Positions 50,424 to 57,011 of a stretch of 64,000 bases of DNA are shown here, piece after piece. The position numbers were made by a program, and so were the translations under genes. The notes beneath the pieces were generated by a model. That model searched no databases. It was not told where the DNA came from and saw nothing but the letters and a program-made list of their open reading frames with translations. The first letter of the stretch is position 1. Every line of letters starts with the position of its first letter. The stretch covers positions 62,001 through 126,000 of the forward strand of contig NZ_JBNDNA010000006.1 of NCBI RefSeq assembly GCF_049856175.1, in the 5' to 3' direction. This DNA is from JB111 sp049856175. GTDB lineage: Bacteria > Actinomycetota > Actinomycetes > Actinomycetales > Actinomycetaceae.

Positions 50424-51638
50424 GTGACTCGAGCCCTCCTGCTGGAAAGCCCCCACTCCAACGCCGACGCCGTCCTCAGCGGCGCCGGCCTCGACGTCGT
50501 GCGCCACCCGCACGCCATGTCGGAGGACGAGCTGGACGAGGCGCTCGACGGCGTCGAGGTCCTCGGGATCCGGTCGACGACCACGGTCACCGAGCGGGTG
50601 ATCGCCAACCACCCTCAGCTGCTCGCGATCGGCGCCTTCAGCATCGGCACCAACCAGATCGACCTGCGCGCGGCCACGCGGCACGGCGTCGCCGTGTTCA
50701 ACGCGCCCTTCTCCAACACGCGCTCGGTCGTCGAGCTGGCGGTGGCCGAGATCATCGCGCTCACCCGTCGACTGACCGAGCGGGACAAGTCGCTGCACGA
50801 CGGCGTGTGGGCGAAGTCCGCCGCCGGCTCCCACGAGGTGCGCGGCCGCACGCTCGGGATCGTGGGTTACGGGAACATCGGCTCCCAGCTCTCCGTCATC
50901 GCCGAGGCGCTCGGCATGCGGGTGATCTTCTTCGACACCTCCGAGAAGCTGGCGCTGGGCAACGCGCGCGGGACGGCGAGCCTCGAGGAGCTCCTCGGCG
51001 AGGCCGACGTCGTCACGCTGCACGTGGACGGCCGCGAGGGCAACGCGGGCATGTTCGGCGCGAAGCAGTTCTCAGCCATGAAGCCCGGTGCGGTCTTCCT
51101 CAACCTCTCGCGCGGGTTCCTCGTGGACTACGCGGCCCTGCGCGACCGCGTCCTCGACGGGTCCATCACCGGCGCGGCCGTGGACGTGTTCCCCGACGAG
51201 CCGCGGAGCAACGGCGAGAGGTTCGACTCCGAGCTGCGCGGGCTGCCCAACGTCATCCTCACCCCGCACGTCGGCGGATCGACCGAGGAGGCCCAGGAGA
51301 ACATCGGCCACTTCGTGTCGAGCAAGCTCGGCTCCTACTACCGGCTCGGGATCACGGACCTGTCCGTCAACCTCCCGCGCCTCACGCTGGGGACGACCTC
51401 TGCGACCCGGCACCGCCTCGCCTACGTCCACCGCAACACGCCCGGCGTCCTGGCGCTCGTCAACCAGACATTCGCCGAGGCGGGGGCGAACATCGAGGGC
51501 CAGATCCTCGGGACGTCGGGCGAGACGGGCTACGTCATCACCGACATCTCCTCGGAGATCCCGGTCACGGCCCTGTCCGCGATGCAGTCGATGGAGGACA
51601 CGATCAGGCTCCGCGTCCTCTCCCGCCCGGACGCCTGA
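50424..51638 (+). CDS. serA: D-3-phosphoglycerate dehydrogenase
   Basis: First enzyme of serine synthesis, 404 aa, with the compact layout of the Escherichia coli enzyme: substrate and NAD domains plus one C-terminal ACT domain. Motifs are IGAFSIGTNQIDLRAA, FNAPFSNTRSVVELAVAEI, the NAD site LGIVGYGNIGSQLSVIAEAL, catalytic Arg in LNLSRGFLVDY, Glu in VDVFPDEP and His in LTPHVGGSTEEAQENIG. The ACT domain starts near RHRLAYVHRNTPGVLALVNQ. GTG 50424 is preferred to GTG 50418 because it sits at the spacing expected of a leaderless start. Confidence 0.95.
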   Translation: MTRALLLESPHSNADAVLSGAGLDVVRHPHAMSEDELDEALDGVEVLGIRSTTTVTERVIANHPQLLAIGAFSIGTNQIDLRAATRHGVAVFNAPFSNTRSVVELAVAEIIALTRRLTERDKSLHDGVWAKSAAGSHEVRGRTLGIVGYGNIGSQLSVIAEALGMRVIFFDTSEKLALGNARGTASLEELLGEADVVTLHVDGREGNAGMFGAKQFSAMKPGAVFLNLSRGFLVDYAALRDRVLDGSITGAAVDVFPDEPRSNGERFDSELRGLPNVILTPHVGGSTEEAQENIGHFVSSKLGSYYRLGITDLSVNLPRLTLGTTSATRHRLAYVHRNTPGVLALVNQTFAEAGANIEGQILGTSGETGYVITDISSEIPVTALSAMQSMEDTIRLRVLSRPDA

Positions 51639-51651
51639 CCGGCGGGCCGCC

Positions 51652-51741
51652 GGCCCGGCCACGACTGGTCGGCGCGGCGCTGGCCCGGCCACGACTGGTC
51701 GGCGCGGCGCTGGCCCGGCCACGACTGGTCGGCGCGTCGGC
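51652..51741. repeat. 30-bp tandem repeat, 3 copies
   Basis: Three consecutive 30-bp units beginning GGCCCGGCCACGACTGGTCG; the third diverges in its last few bases. It starts 13 bp after the serA stop. Confidence 0.9.
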
Positions 51742-51839
51742 TGCGCGGCCACCCGACGGCCCGCACACCTCGCGCAGGGCCGTCGTGGCTGCGGGGAGTC
51801 CTGCGCAACAGCGGGAGGACCGGCGCCCCGCACGCACAG

Positions 51840-51881
51840 GCCGTCGGTGACGTCGGCTTCCCCTCCGGCGTCACCGACGGC
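51840..51881. terminator. 17-bp hairpin downstream of serA
   Basis: Arms 51840-51856 and 51865-51881 pair over 17 bp (one T-G wobble) around the 8-nt loop CTTCCCCT. It could terminate serA or nrdR transcripts, each about 200 nt away. The loop repeats the CTTCCCC heptamer of the rsmH leader hairpins. Confidence 0.5.
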
Positions 51882-51895
51882 GGTCGGTGCCGGCG

Positions 51896-51983
51896 CCTGC
51901 GGACCTCGCGCGACCACCGGGAGGACGGCCGGGTCGCGGGCCCGGCGGATCGCCGGTGAGTCAGAGCCTAGCGGGTCCGCGGG
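51896..51983 (+). ncRNA. candidate structured element (closing stem with two inner hairpins)
   Basis: A 10-bp closing stem (51896-51905 with 51974-51983, one T-G wobble that favours the plus strand) encloses a hairpin with GCGACC/GGTCGC arms (51910-51915, 51932-51937) and a hairpin with CCGGCG/CGCCGG arms around GAT (51942-51956). TGAGTCAGAGCC is left unpaired. It matches no RNA family I can name with confidence and might be chance pairing in GC-rich DNA. Confidence 0.3.
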
Positions 51984-52097
51984 GTGCGTGGAACGCCGTT
52001 GTGGAGGGACCCCATCCGGTCGGTGCGCACGCCACCCCGAACCTCCGGAGCACTCCTCCACCGAGGCTGCGACACCGCACCGGGAGCTCCGCACGGG

Positions 52098-52784
52098 CTA
52101 CCGGGTGCCGCCCGAGGACGCGTCCACCGCGCCGTCCGGCACTTCGCCGTCGGATTCCGTTCCGTCCGACCCAGCGCCGTCCGGCCCCGCGCGCTCCGGC
52201 CCCGCGCGCTCCGGTCCCGCGTCGTCCGCGGCCGGTTCGCCGGCCCGTGCGCCGATGCCGTCGGGCTCCCCGACCTCGCCTCCCGTGCCGTCGGCCCCCT
52301 CGACGCCCGCGGCGCCCTCGACGTCGCCGGCCCTGGTGGCGCGGTCCGCGCGCAGGGCCGCGATCGCGGTCTCGAAGTCCTCGAGGGAGTCGTAGGCGGA
52401 GTACACGGAGGCGAACCGCAGATAGGCGACCTCGTCGAGGGCGCGCAGGGGCTCGAGGATCGCGGTGCCAACGTCGTGCGCATCGACCTGCGACGACCCG
52501 GAGGCACGGACGGTCTCCTCGACCTGCTGGGCGAGCCGCGCGAGGTCGTCGTCGGAGACCGGGCGCCCCTGGCTCGCCTTCCGCAACCCGCCGACCACCT
52601 TGTCCCGGCTGAACGGCTGGACGACGCCGGAGCGCTTGACCACCTGCAGCGACGAGGTCTCCAGCGTGCTGAACCGGCGGTTGCACTCCGGGCACAGCCG
52701 GCGGCGACGGATCGACGTGCCGTCGTCGGCTGTGCGCGAGTCGATCACGCGGGAGTCCGGGAAGCGGCAGAAGGGACAGTGCAT
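52098..52784 (-). CDS. nrdR: transcriptional repressor NrdR
   Basis: Zinc-ribbon/ATP-cone repressor of ribonucleotide reductase genes. The zinc ligands are Cys3, Cys6, Cys31 and Cys34 (MHCPFCRFPDSRVIDSR, LCPECNRRFST), and the ATP-cone runs from about 45 to 140 (VVKRSGVVQPFSRDKVVGGL, YLRFASVYSAYDSLEDF). The family is about 150-170 aa; this protein has 228, with an acidic tail repeating GPERA-type units. AATGAT lies 6 nt before the ATG. The LysM gene is 100 bp upstream on the same strand. Confidence 0.95.
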   Translation of the reverse strand: MHCPFCRFPDSRVIDSRTADDGTSIRRRRLCPECNRRFSTLETSSLQVVKRSGVVQPFSRDKVVGGLRKASQGRPVSDDDLARLAQQVEETVRASGSSQVDAHDVGTAILEPLRALDEVAYLRFASVYSAYDSLEDFETAIAALRADRATRAGDVEGAAGVEGADGTGGEVGEPDGIGARAGEPAADDAGPERAGPERAGPDGAGSDGTESDGEVPDGAVDASSGGTR

Positions 52785-52884
52785 CGGGCCATCATTCCAG
52801 CCCCGACCCCGCCGCCCGGCGCGGGGGCCGCGCGGCCGCCGGCGTGGGGCCCCACGGCCGTCAGGGCGCAGGCTCCCACGGCAG

Positions 52885-53442
52885 TCAGCGCGGGAGGCGC
52901 AGGACCTCGCCCACGGACACGGACTGACCGCTCAGCCCGTTGAGCTCGGCGATCTGCGCGACGACGTCCCGGACGTCCTCGCCGGGACCGGCAACGCCGG
53001 ACGCGACCGACCAGAGCGACTCACCCGGCGCGACGACGACCGTGGCGTCCGAGGCCTCGACACCCGGGGAGGCGAGGGCTCCGACGCCGGCGCCCAGGCC
53101 GACGACGACGAGCAGGGCGGCGCCGAGCACGAGGGCCCGCAGCGCCATGACGCCGCGGGCGGTCAGGCGCAGCGGCGCCGGGCGCGCCGCCGGGGAGTCC
53201 CCTCGCACGGCCGGGGCGGCGACCGACGGACGTGCGAGGGGACGGCTGGGGGCGACGGGAAGCGCCGCGGGGCGCGCGCTCGGCGCAGCCGCCGGACCCG
53301 GGACGAGCACGGCGGTGGCGGCGCGGTCGGGCGCCTCGTCGCGCAACGGGGGCTGCGGTACGAATCCCGGGCCGACGAGCTGGAGCCGCGGGCGGGTGCG
53401 GCGCGGGAGGACGGGGCCCGTCTCCAGGGGAAGTGCGCTCAT
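52885..53442 (-). CDS. LysM-domain membrane protein, SOS cell-division suppressor type
   Basis: A 185-aa protein with a basic, Pro/Ala-rich cytosolic part, one membrane helix (about 98-124, VMALRALVLGAALLVVVGLG) and an outer LysM domain (about 134-184, VVVAPGESLWSVASGVAGPG). It diverges from lexA and precedes nrdR, the same order as Mycobacterium tuberculosis nrdR-chiZ-lexA and similar to Corynebacterium divS. Those neighbours arrest division during the SOS response. Two SOS boxes at its promoter support the same role. A GGAGAG site precedes the ATG. Confidence 0.85.
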   Translation of the reverse strand: MSALPLETGPVLPRRTRPRLQLVGPGFVPQPPLRDEAPDRAATAVLVPGPAAAPSARPAALPVAPSRPLARPSVAAPAVRGDSPAARPAPLRLTARGVMALRALVLGAALLVVVGLGAGVGALASPGVEASDATVVVAPGESLWSVASGVAGPGEDVRDVVAQIAELNGLSGQSVSVGEVLRLPR

Positions 53443-53453
53443 CTCTACTCTCC

Positions 53454-53469
53454 TCGAACGTGCGTTCGT
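53454..53469. promoter_or_regulatory. SOS box 1
   Basis: TCGAACGTGCGTTCGT matches the actinobacterial LexA operator TCGAAC-N4-GTTCGA with one mismatch. It lies in the expected leader of the LysM gene. Confidence 0.8.
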
Positions 53470-53484
53470 CGAACCTCTGTTCGC
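53469..53484. promoter_or_regulatory. SOS box 2
   Basis: TCGAACCTCTGTTCGC has one mismatch to the LexA operator consensus and shares its first base with box 1. It covers the expected start point of the LysM transcript. Confidence 0.8.
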
Positions 53485-53485
53485 C

Positions 53486-53491
53486 ACGGTA
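53486..53491 (-). promoter_or_regulatory. -10 TACCGT of the LysM-nrdR transcript
   Basis: TACCGT on the minus strand has TCGACT 17 nt upstream as a moderate -35. Transcription would begin inside SOS box 2. Confidence 0.45.
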
Positions 53492-53522
53492 GTGCACCGG
53501 CCGACGAAAGTCGACACTCCGG

Positions 53523-53538
53523 TCGAACACATGTTTGA
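53523..53538. promoter_or_regulatory. SOS box 3 (lexA operator)
   Basis: TCGAACACATGTTTGA is a LexA operator with one mismatch. It overlaps the lexA -35 box, as expected for autorepression. Confidence 0.85.
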
Positions 53539-53563
53539 GATGCGCCCCGCACCGGCCTACCCT
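53535..53563 (+). promoter_or_regulatory. lexA promoter
   Basis: TTGAGA (53535-53540) and TACCCT (53558-53563) are 17 bp apart on the plus strand. The leader to the lexA ATG is about 70 nt and ends in a GGAGG site. Confidence 0.7.
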
Positions 53564-53640
53564 GGACTCGTCCGCACTCCATCGCAGACCACTGACATCG
53601 ACGATCCGGCCGCGGCCGGCCGAGGACCTGGAGGCCCGTC

Positions 53641-54363
53641 ATGGGCGAGAGAACCGCTCCCGAACCACCCGCGCTGACCGTGCGCCAGCGGGAGGTCCTC
53701 GCGTGCCTGCGGGAGACCCTCGCCAAGCGCGGGTATCCGCCGTCGATCCGGGAGATCGGTGACGCGGTGGGTCTCGGCTCGCCGTCGTCGGTCAAGCACC
53801 AGCTCGACTCACTCCAGCGCAAGGGCTACATCCGGCGCGACCCGAACCGCCCCCGGGCGATCGAGATCGTCGAGCTCGAGCCGGCGCCGGACCCCACCGG
53901 GCCCCCGGCCCCCGACGCACCTCCGAGCCAGGACGACGAGGACCACGTCGTCCTCACGCTGCACGACGGCGAGGGGCTCGGCGGGTCGGCGCCGACCTAC
54001 GTCCCGCTCGTCGGACGCATCGCCGCCGGCGGACCGATCCTCGCCGAGCAGGAGATCACCGCGTCCCTGCCCCTGCCCCGCGAGCTCGTCGGGTCGGGCG
54101 ACCTGTTCATGCTCGACGTCGTGGGCGACTCGATGATCGAGGCGGCGATCTGCGACGGCGACCGCGTGGTCGTGCGCCGCCAGAACGTGGCGGAGAACGG
54201 CGAGATCGTCGCCGCGATGATCGACGGCGACGCCACCGTCAAGGCGCTGTCCCGCACCGACGGGCACGTGTGGCTGCTCCCGCGCAACGAGAGCTATGCG
54301 CCGATCCCCGGCGACGAGGCGATGATCCTGGGGAAGGTCGTCGCGGTCCTGCGCTCACTCTGA
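53641..54363 (+). CDS. lexA: SOS repressor LexA
   Basis: Repressor of the SOS regulon, 240 aa. The winged helix-turn-helix spans about 11-75 (LTVRQREVLACLRETLAKRG, IREIGDAVGLGSPSSVKHQL). The linker is acidic and Pro-rich. The self-cleaving domain has the Ala129-Gly130 bond in VGRIAAGGPILAEQ, catalytic Ser164 in VVGDSMIEAAICDGD and Lys201 in DGDATVKALSR. It diverges from the LysM gene over a 198-bp region with three SOS boxes. Confidence 0.98.
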   Translation: MGERTAPEPPALTVRQREVLACLRETLAKRGYPPSIREIGDAVGLGSPSSVKHQLDSLQRKGYIRRDPNRPRAIEIVELEPAPDPTGPPAPDAPPSQDDEDHVVLTLHDGEGLGGSAPTYVPLVGRIAAGGPILAEQEITASLPLPRELVGSGDLFMLDVVGDSMIEAAICDGDRVVVRRQNVAENGEIVAAMIDGDATVKALSRTDGHVWLLPRNESYAPIPGDEAMILGKVVAVLRSL

Positions 54364-54433
54364 GCGGACCGTCCGCCGGCCCGGTCACGTCGCGGCCGGC
54401 GCTCGGCGGGACCCCGCCCCACGGCGTGCCTCG

Positions 54434-54810
54434 TCACCGTTCGAGCCACAGAGCGACGGCGCGTGGGACGACGGCGCCGATCCCATGCTCGCGCAGACAG
54501 GAGCGGATCGCGCGAGGAGTACAGAGCTGGCGGATCTTCACCCCCAGCCCGCCGCGAGAGCGTCCGATCGCATCGTCGTCGGGATCGATCAGCAGGTCCG
54601 ACCAGGACGACAGCGCACCCTGTGCGCCTCGGAAGGTTCGTGGCGCGCTGATGGGCACCAGTGACCGCGGACTCCACGCTGGACCGGCCGGTCGATGTCG
54701 TCGGCCGCGTCCGCCTCGGCCGGCACCACCGCGTGGATCACGCCCGGGGCGCCATGGGCGCTGAACCTGCAGTGCCGCTTCCACACCGGCCACCAAGGGC
54801 CGAGACGCAC
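54434..54810 (-). pseudogene. IS5-family transposase remnant, frameshifted and deleted
   Basis: Three reading frames together spell a degraded IS5-type DDE transposase. LGPWWPVWKRHCRFSAHGAP, then AEADAADDID lie in one frame (54804 down to about 54685). VESAVTGAHQRATNLPRRTG follows in a second frame from about 54680, matching the usual VDSTxxRAHQHA catalytic-Asp region. A third frame reads AIGRSRGGLGVKI, then jumps to RAIRSCLREHGIGAVVP and RAVALWLER before its stop at 54434. The segments between these motifs (including the second catalytic Asp region and the C-terminal Glu helix) are missing. It cannot encode an active transposase. Terminal inverted repeats were not found. Confidence 0.8.
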
Positions 54811-55005
54811 CGCCTCCGCCGACGTGGCCCACGTCCGTAGGCTGCGGGAGCCGAGGCGGGACGAACCGGCCCGCCCGCTGCGGCACAGCGGCCGTGCTCT
54901 CGAGGTCGACGGCCCGCGCGAGATCGAGGACGGCGTCACCGCAGCCACCGCCGACGACCTCACCGCCATCCCTGCACGCTCCACATCCCCAGATCCGCAC
55001 AGACA

Positions 55006-55055
55006 AGCGACCTTCGCTAAATGACAAGTGCACTTGTCATTTAGCAAAGGTCGCT
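55006..55055. promoter_or_regulatory. 50-bp near-perfect palindrome, candidate operator
   Basis: The arms 55006-55030 and 55031-55055 match at 24 of 25 positions, with core TGACAAGTGCACTTGTCA. The region is A/T-richer than its surroundings. The right arm contains the -35 box TTGTCA of the downstream membrane/XRE operon, so a protein bound here would block transcription. The XRE protein encoded second in that operon is the natural candidate. Confidence 0.75.
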
Positions 55056-55062
55056 GTACTTT
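55034..55062 (+). promoter_or_regulatory. promoter of the membrane protein/XRE operon
   Basis: TTGTCA (55034-55039) and TACTTT (55057-55062) are 17 bp apart, and the ATG at 55070 lies 7 nt after the -10. The transcript appears leaderless. Confidence 0.65.
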
Positions 55063-55069
55063 CGACGGC

Positions 55070-55471
55070 ATGAAGAAGGAGAAGCTGAGTCCCTCTGAAT
55101 GGGTCGCGGTCACCGCAGGCACCGCTCTGCTCTTCGCCAGCGTGATCACAGCGGTCGCGTTACCGACGCTCGGCTCGCTGGAACCATGGGTGGGATGGTC
55201 GCTGGCGGCCGCCGCGATCCTCGGACTGCTGGTCCTGACCGCGACGACGGTACGCGCGCTCCTGCGCACCGACACCGAAGGAGTTGAGCGGCAGGACGCG
55301 GCACGTGCAGCCCTGGTCGCCGTGCTCTTCGTCGTCGTGGCCGGCTTGGGCTATGCCCTGCTCGAAGCGTTCGCCGGCCTGCCGAGGCTGACCGCCGCAG
55401 TCCCGGCCGTCACGGCCGCACTGGTGTGGATGGTCGCGTTCGTCTGGGATCGCCCGCAGGGCGATGCATGA
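55070..55471 (+). CDS. four-helix membrane protein of unknown function
   Basis: A 133-aa protein with four hydrophobic segments (about 10-30, 39-58, 75-97 and 105-126: WVAVTAGTALLFASVITAVA, VGWSLAAAAILGLLVLTATT, LVAVLFVVVAGLGYALLEAF, AVPAVTAALVWMVAFVW). A basic MKKEKLSPSE start precedes the first. I do not recognise a functional family with certainty. Its stop overlaps the XRE regulator start by 4 bp. Small membrane proteins paired with a short XRE regulator are a recurring arrangement in Gram-positive bacteria, perhaps a sensor or stress module; this is inference. Confidence 0.75.
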   Translation: MKKEKLSPSEWVAVTAGTALLFASVITAVALPTLGSLEPWVGWSLAAAAILGLLVLTATTVRALLRTDTEGVERQDAARAALVAVLFVVVAGLGYALLEAFAGLPRLTAAVPAVTAALVWMVAFVWDRPQGDA

Positions 55472-55704
55472 TCACCAACCGCCTCCCCGTGCTCCGCGCA
55501 GAACGCCGCTGGAGCCAGGCTGCGCTCGCGGGCCGCATCAGCGTGTCCCGGCAGACCATCGTCTCGTTGGAGAACGGGCGGTACGAGCCGACGCTGAAGA
55601 TCGCGATGCGGCTCTCGGCCGTCCTCGGGGTGCCCATCGAGGACATCTTCGCCCCGGATCCCGATGACCTCGCTCTCGTGGCCGCCGATAGTGCGGAGTC
55701 CTGA
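55468..55704 (+). CDS. XRE-family helix-turn-helix regulator
   Basis: A 78-aa protein that is essentially one HTH_3 domain: LPVLRAERRWSQAALAGRIS, VSRQTIVSLENGRYEPTLKI and AMRLSAVLGVPIEDIFAPDP. The recognition helix is around SVSRQTIVSLENG (about 26-38). It is translationally coupled to the membrane gene. It probably binds the 50-bp palindrome and represses its own operon. The gene lies next to an IS remnant, which suggests acquisition. Confidence 0.92.
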   Translation: MITNRLPVLRAERRWSQAALAGRISVSRQTIVSLENGRYEPTLKIAMRLSAVLGVPIEDIFAPDPDDLALVAADSAES

Positions 55705-55863
55705 GCCTGCTGCCGCACGGGCCGAGAACCGGGGAACCGCCGCCCTGGCCGGGCACCAGCAGCATCAGCGGATCGATCCGCTCCCGGTGCGCAACGGTCA
55801 ACTACCCGGTTCGAGGCACGCATCGGGCCCTTCAACGACCTCCCCGAGCCAGTGAAGGACACC

Positions 55864-56973
55864 CTAGAAGCCGAAGCGCGCCGCGACGGCGCGGATCGAC
55901 TCGGCCGAGGCGAGCAGCGACGCCTGCTCGGCCGGAGAGGCGGGCAGCGTGAGCGTCCGCCCGGCCCCGTCGCGTCCGATGATCGTCGGCATCGACATGC
56001 ACACCGGACCGCTGCCGTAGACGTCGGGCAGGCGGCTGGAGACCGACAGGACGCGGTGCTCGTCGCGCAGGACCGCCTCGATGATCCGGGCCGTCGACAG
56101 CCCGATGGCGTAGTTCGTCGCCCCCTTGCCGCGGATGATGGTGTCCGCGGCGTGGACGACCTCGTGCCGGATCTGGTCGCGGTCGGCCTGGTCGAGCACG
56201 TCGGTGCCGGTGGCCGCCGGCCAGTCCTCGACCGGGATGCCCCCGATCGTGGCGGAGCTCCACATGGGCACCTCGGAGTCGCCGTGCTCGCCGGCGATGT
56301 AGCCGTGCACGGACTGCACGGCCACGCCCGCCCGCCGGGCCACGAGGTAGCGCAGGCGGGAGGTGTCGAGCACGGTGCCCGAGCCGAAGAACTGGTTCGG
56401 GCCGAGACCGGAGATGGCGAGCCCGGCCTGCGTGACGACGTCGACGGGGTTGGCGACCATGAGGTGGACAGCGTGCGGGGCGACCTCGACGAGCTGCGGG
56501 ACGAGCGTGCGCATGATGTCGATCGTCGCGCCGGCGAGGTCGAGCCGCGACTGACCGGGCTTCTGCTTCGCCCCCGCGGTGATGACGACGACGTCGGCGT
56601 CCGCGCACACGGAGATGTCGTCCCCGCCGCCCACGCTGTTCATCGGCGTGAAGGAGATGCCGTGCGCGAGGTCGAGCACCTCGGCGTTGACCTTGTCGGC
56701 GTTGATGTCGTAGAGCACGACCTCCCGGGCGGAGCCCCGCAGGAGCATCGCGTAGGCGATCGCGGAGCCGACGGCGCCGGCGCCGACGACGGCCACGCGG
56801 CTGGCCCGTCTCGGCAGGTCGGCGGAGGTCCGGGGCGGCGGCGCCGTGACGCGGGGATCGGCGGCGTGCGCGTCGCCCGGGGGCACCTGTCCCTCCCGCT
56901 CCTGCGGATCGCGACCTGCGGGCGCTCCGCCGGTCCGGACGGTCTCGGGCTGGTCGCGCTGCGGCTCGGTCAC
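55864..56973 (-). CDS. ldh: L-lactate dehydrogenase with N-terminal extension
   Basis: NAD-dependent L-LDH of 369 aa. The NAD motif is VAVVGAGAVGSAIAYAMLLR, the substrate loop AKQKPGQSRLDL, substrate-binding Arg lies in LDTSRLRYLVARR and catalytic His in YIAGEHGDSEVPMW. The enzyme core is of normal length; residues 1-57 are an extra hydrophilic Pro/Arg/Asp-rich segment. The long form is supported by an AGGAGG site 4 nt before GTG 56973. It follows the DinG-like gene by 38 bp. Confidence 0.95.
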   Translation of the reverse strand: MTEPQRDQPETVRTGGAPAGRDPQEREGQVPPGDAHAADPRVTAPPPRTSADLPRRASRVAVVGAGAVGSAIAYAMLLRGSAREVVLYDINADKVNAEVLDLAHGISFTPMNSVGGGDDISVCADADVVVITAGAKQKPGQSRLDLAGATIDIMRTLVPQLVEVAPHAVHLMVANPVDVVTQAGLAISGLGPNQFFGSGTVLDTSRLRYLVARRAGVAVQSVHGYIAGEHGDSEVPMWSSATIGGIPVEDWPAATGTDVLDQADRDQIRHEVVHAADTIIRGKGATNYAIGLSTARIIEAVLRDEHRVLSVSSRLPDVYGSGPVCMSMPTIIGRDGAGRTLTLPASPAEQASLLASAESIRAVAARFGF

Positions 56974-57011
56974 TGGTCCTCCTGGGAAGCGTCAGCGGGT
57001 GCAGCGCCAGG

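Larger units (their letters stand above)
51639..52097. other. non-coding region between serA and nrdR
   Basis: This 459-bp region separates two convergent genes and encodes nothing I can support. It holds a 30-bp tandem repeat, a 17-bp hairpin and a larger foldable element, listed separately. No nrdJ gene follows nrdR, although nrdR and nrdJ are neighbours in some actinobacteria. Confidence 0.5.
54364..55069. other. accessory non-coding region after lexA
   Basis: This 706-bp stretch has no intact gene. A weak 7-bp hairpin (54375-54400) follows lexA. A transposase remnant (54434-54810) and a 50-bp palindrome (55006-55055) are listed separately. The stretch 54880-54990 has C/G-ended codons in more than one frame, so a further gene fragment is possible but not identifiable. 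Confidence 0.5.

Noticed and set aside
51530..51874. A minus-strand open frame of 114 codons overlapping the serA end
   Set aside because: It is made mostly of the 30-bp repeat translated as RADQSWPGQR units, overlaps the certain serA gene on the other strand and has no family resemblance.
51886..51990. Cobalamin riboswitch on the plus strand
   Set aside because: Only GAGTCAGA-like and GGGAG-like fragments match. The order and the other conserved blocks do not fit, and no gene follows on that strand.
54695..55024. Plus-strand gene of 109 codons after lexA
   Set aside because: The first half is antisense to the transposase remnant. The second half has C/G-ended codons but no recognisable domain, and it ends inside the palindrome.
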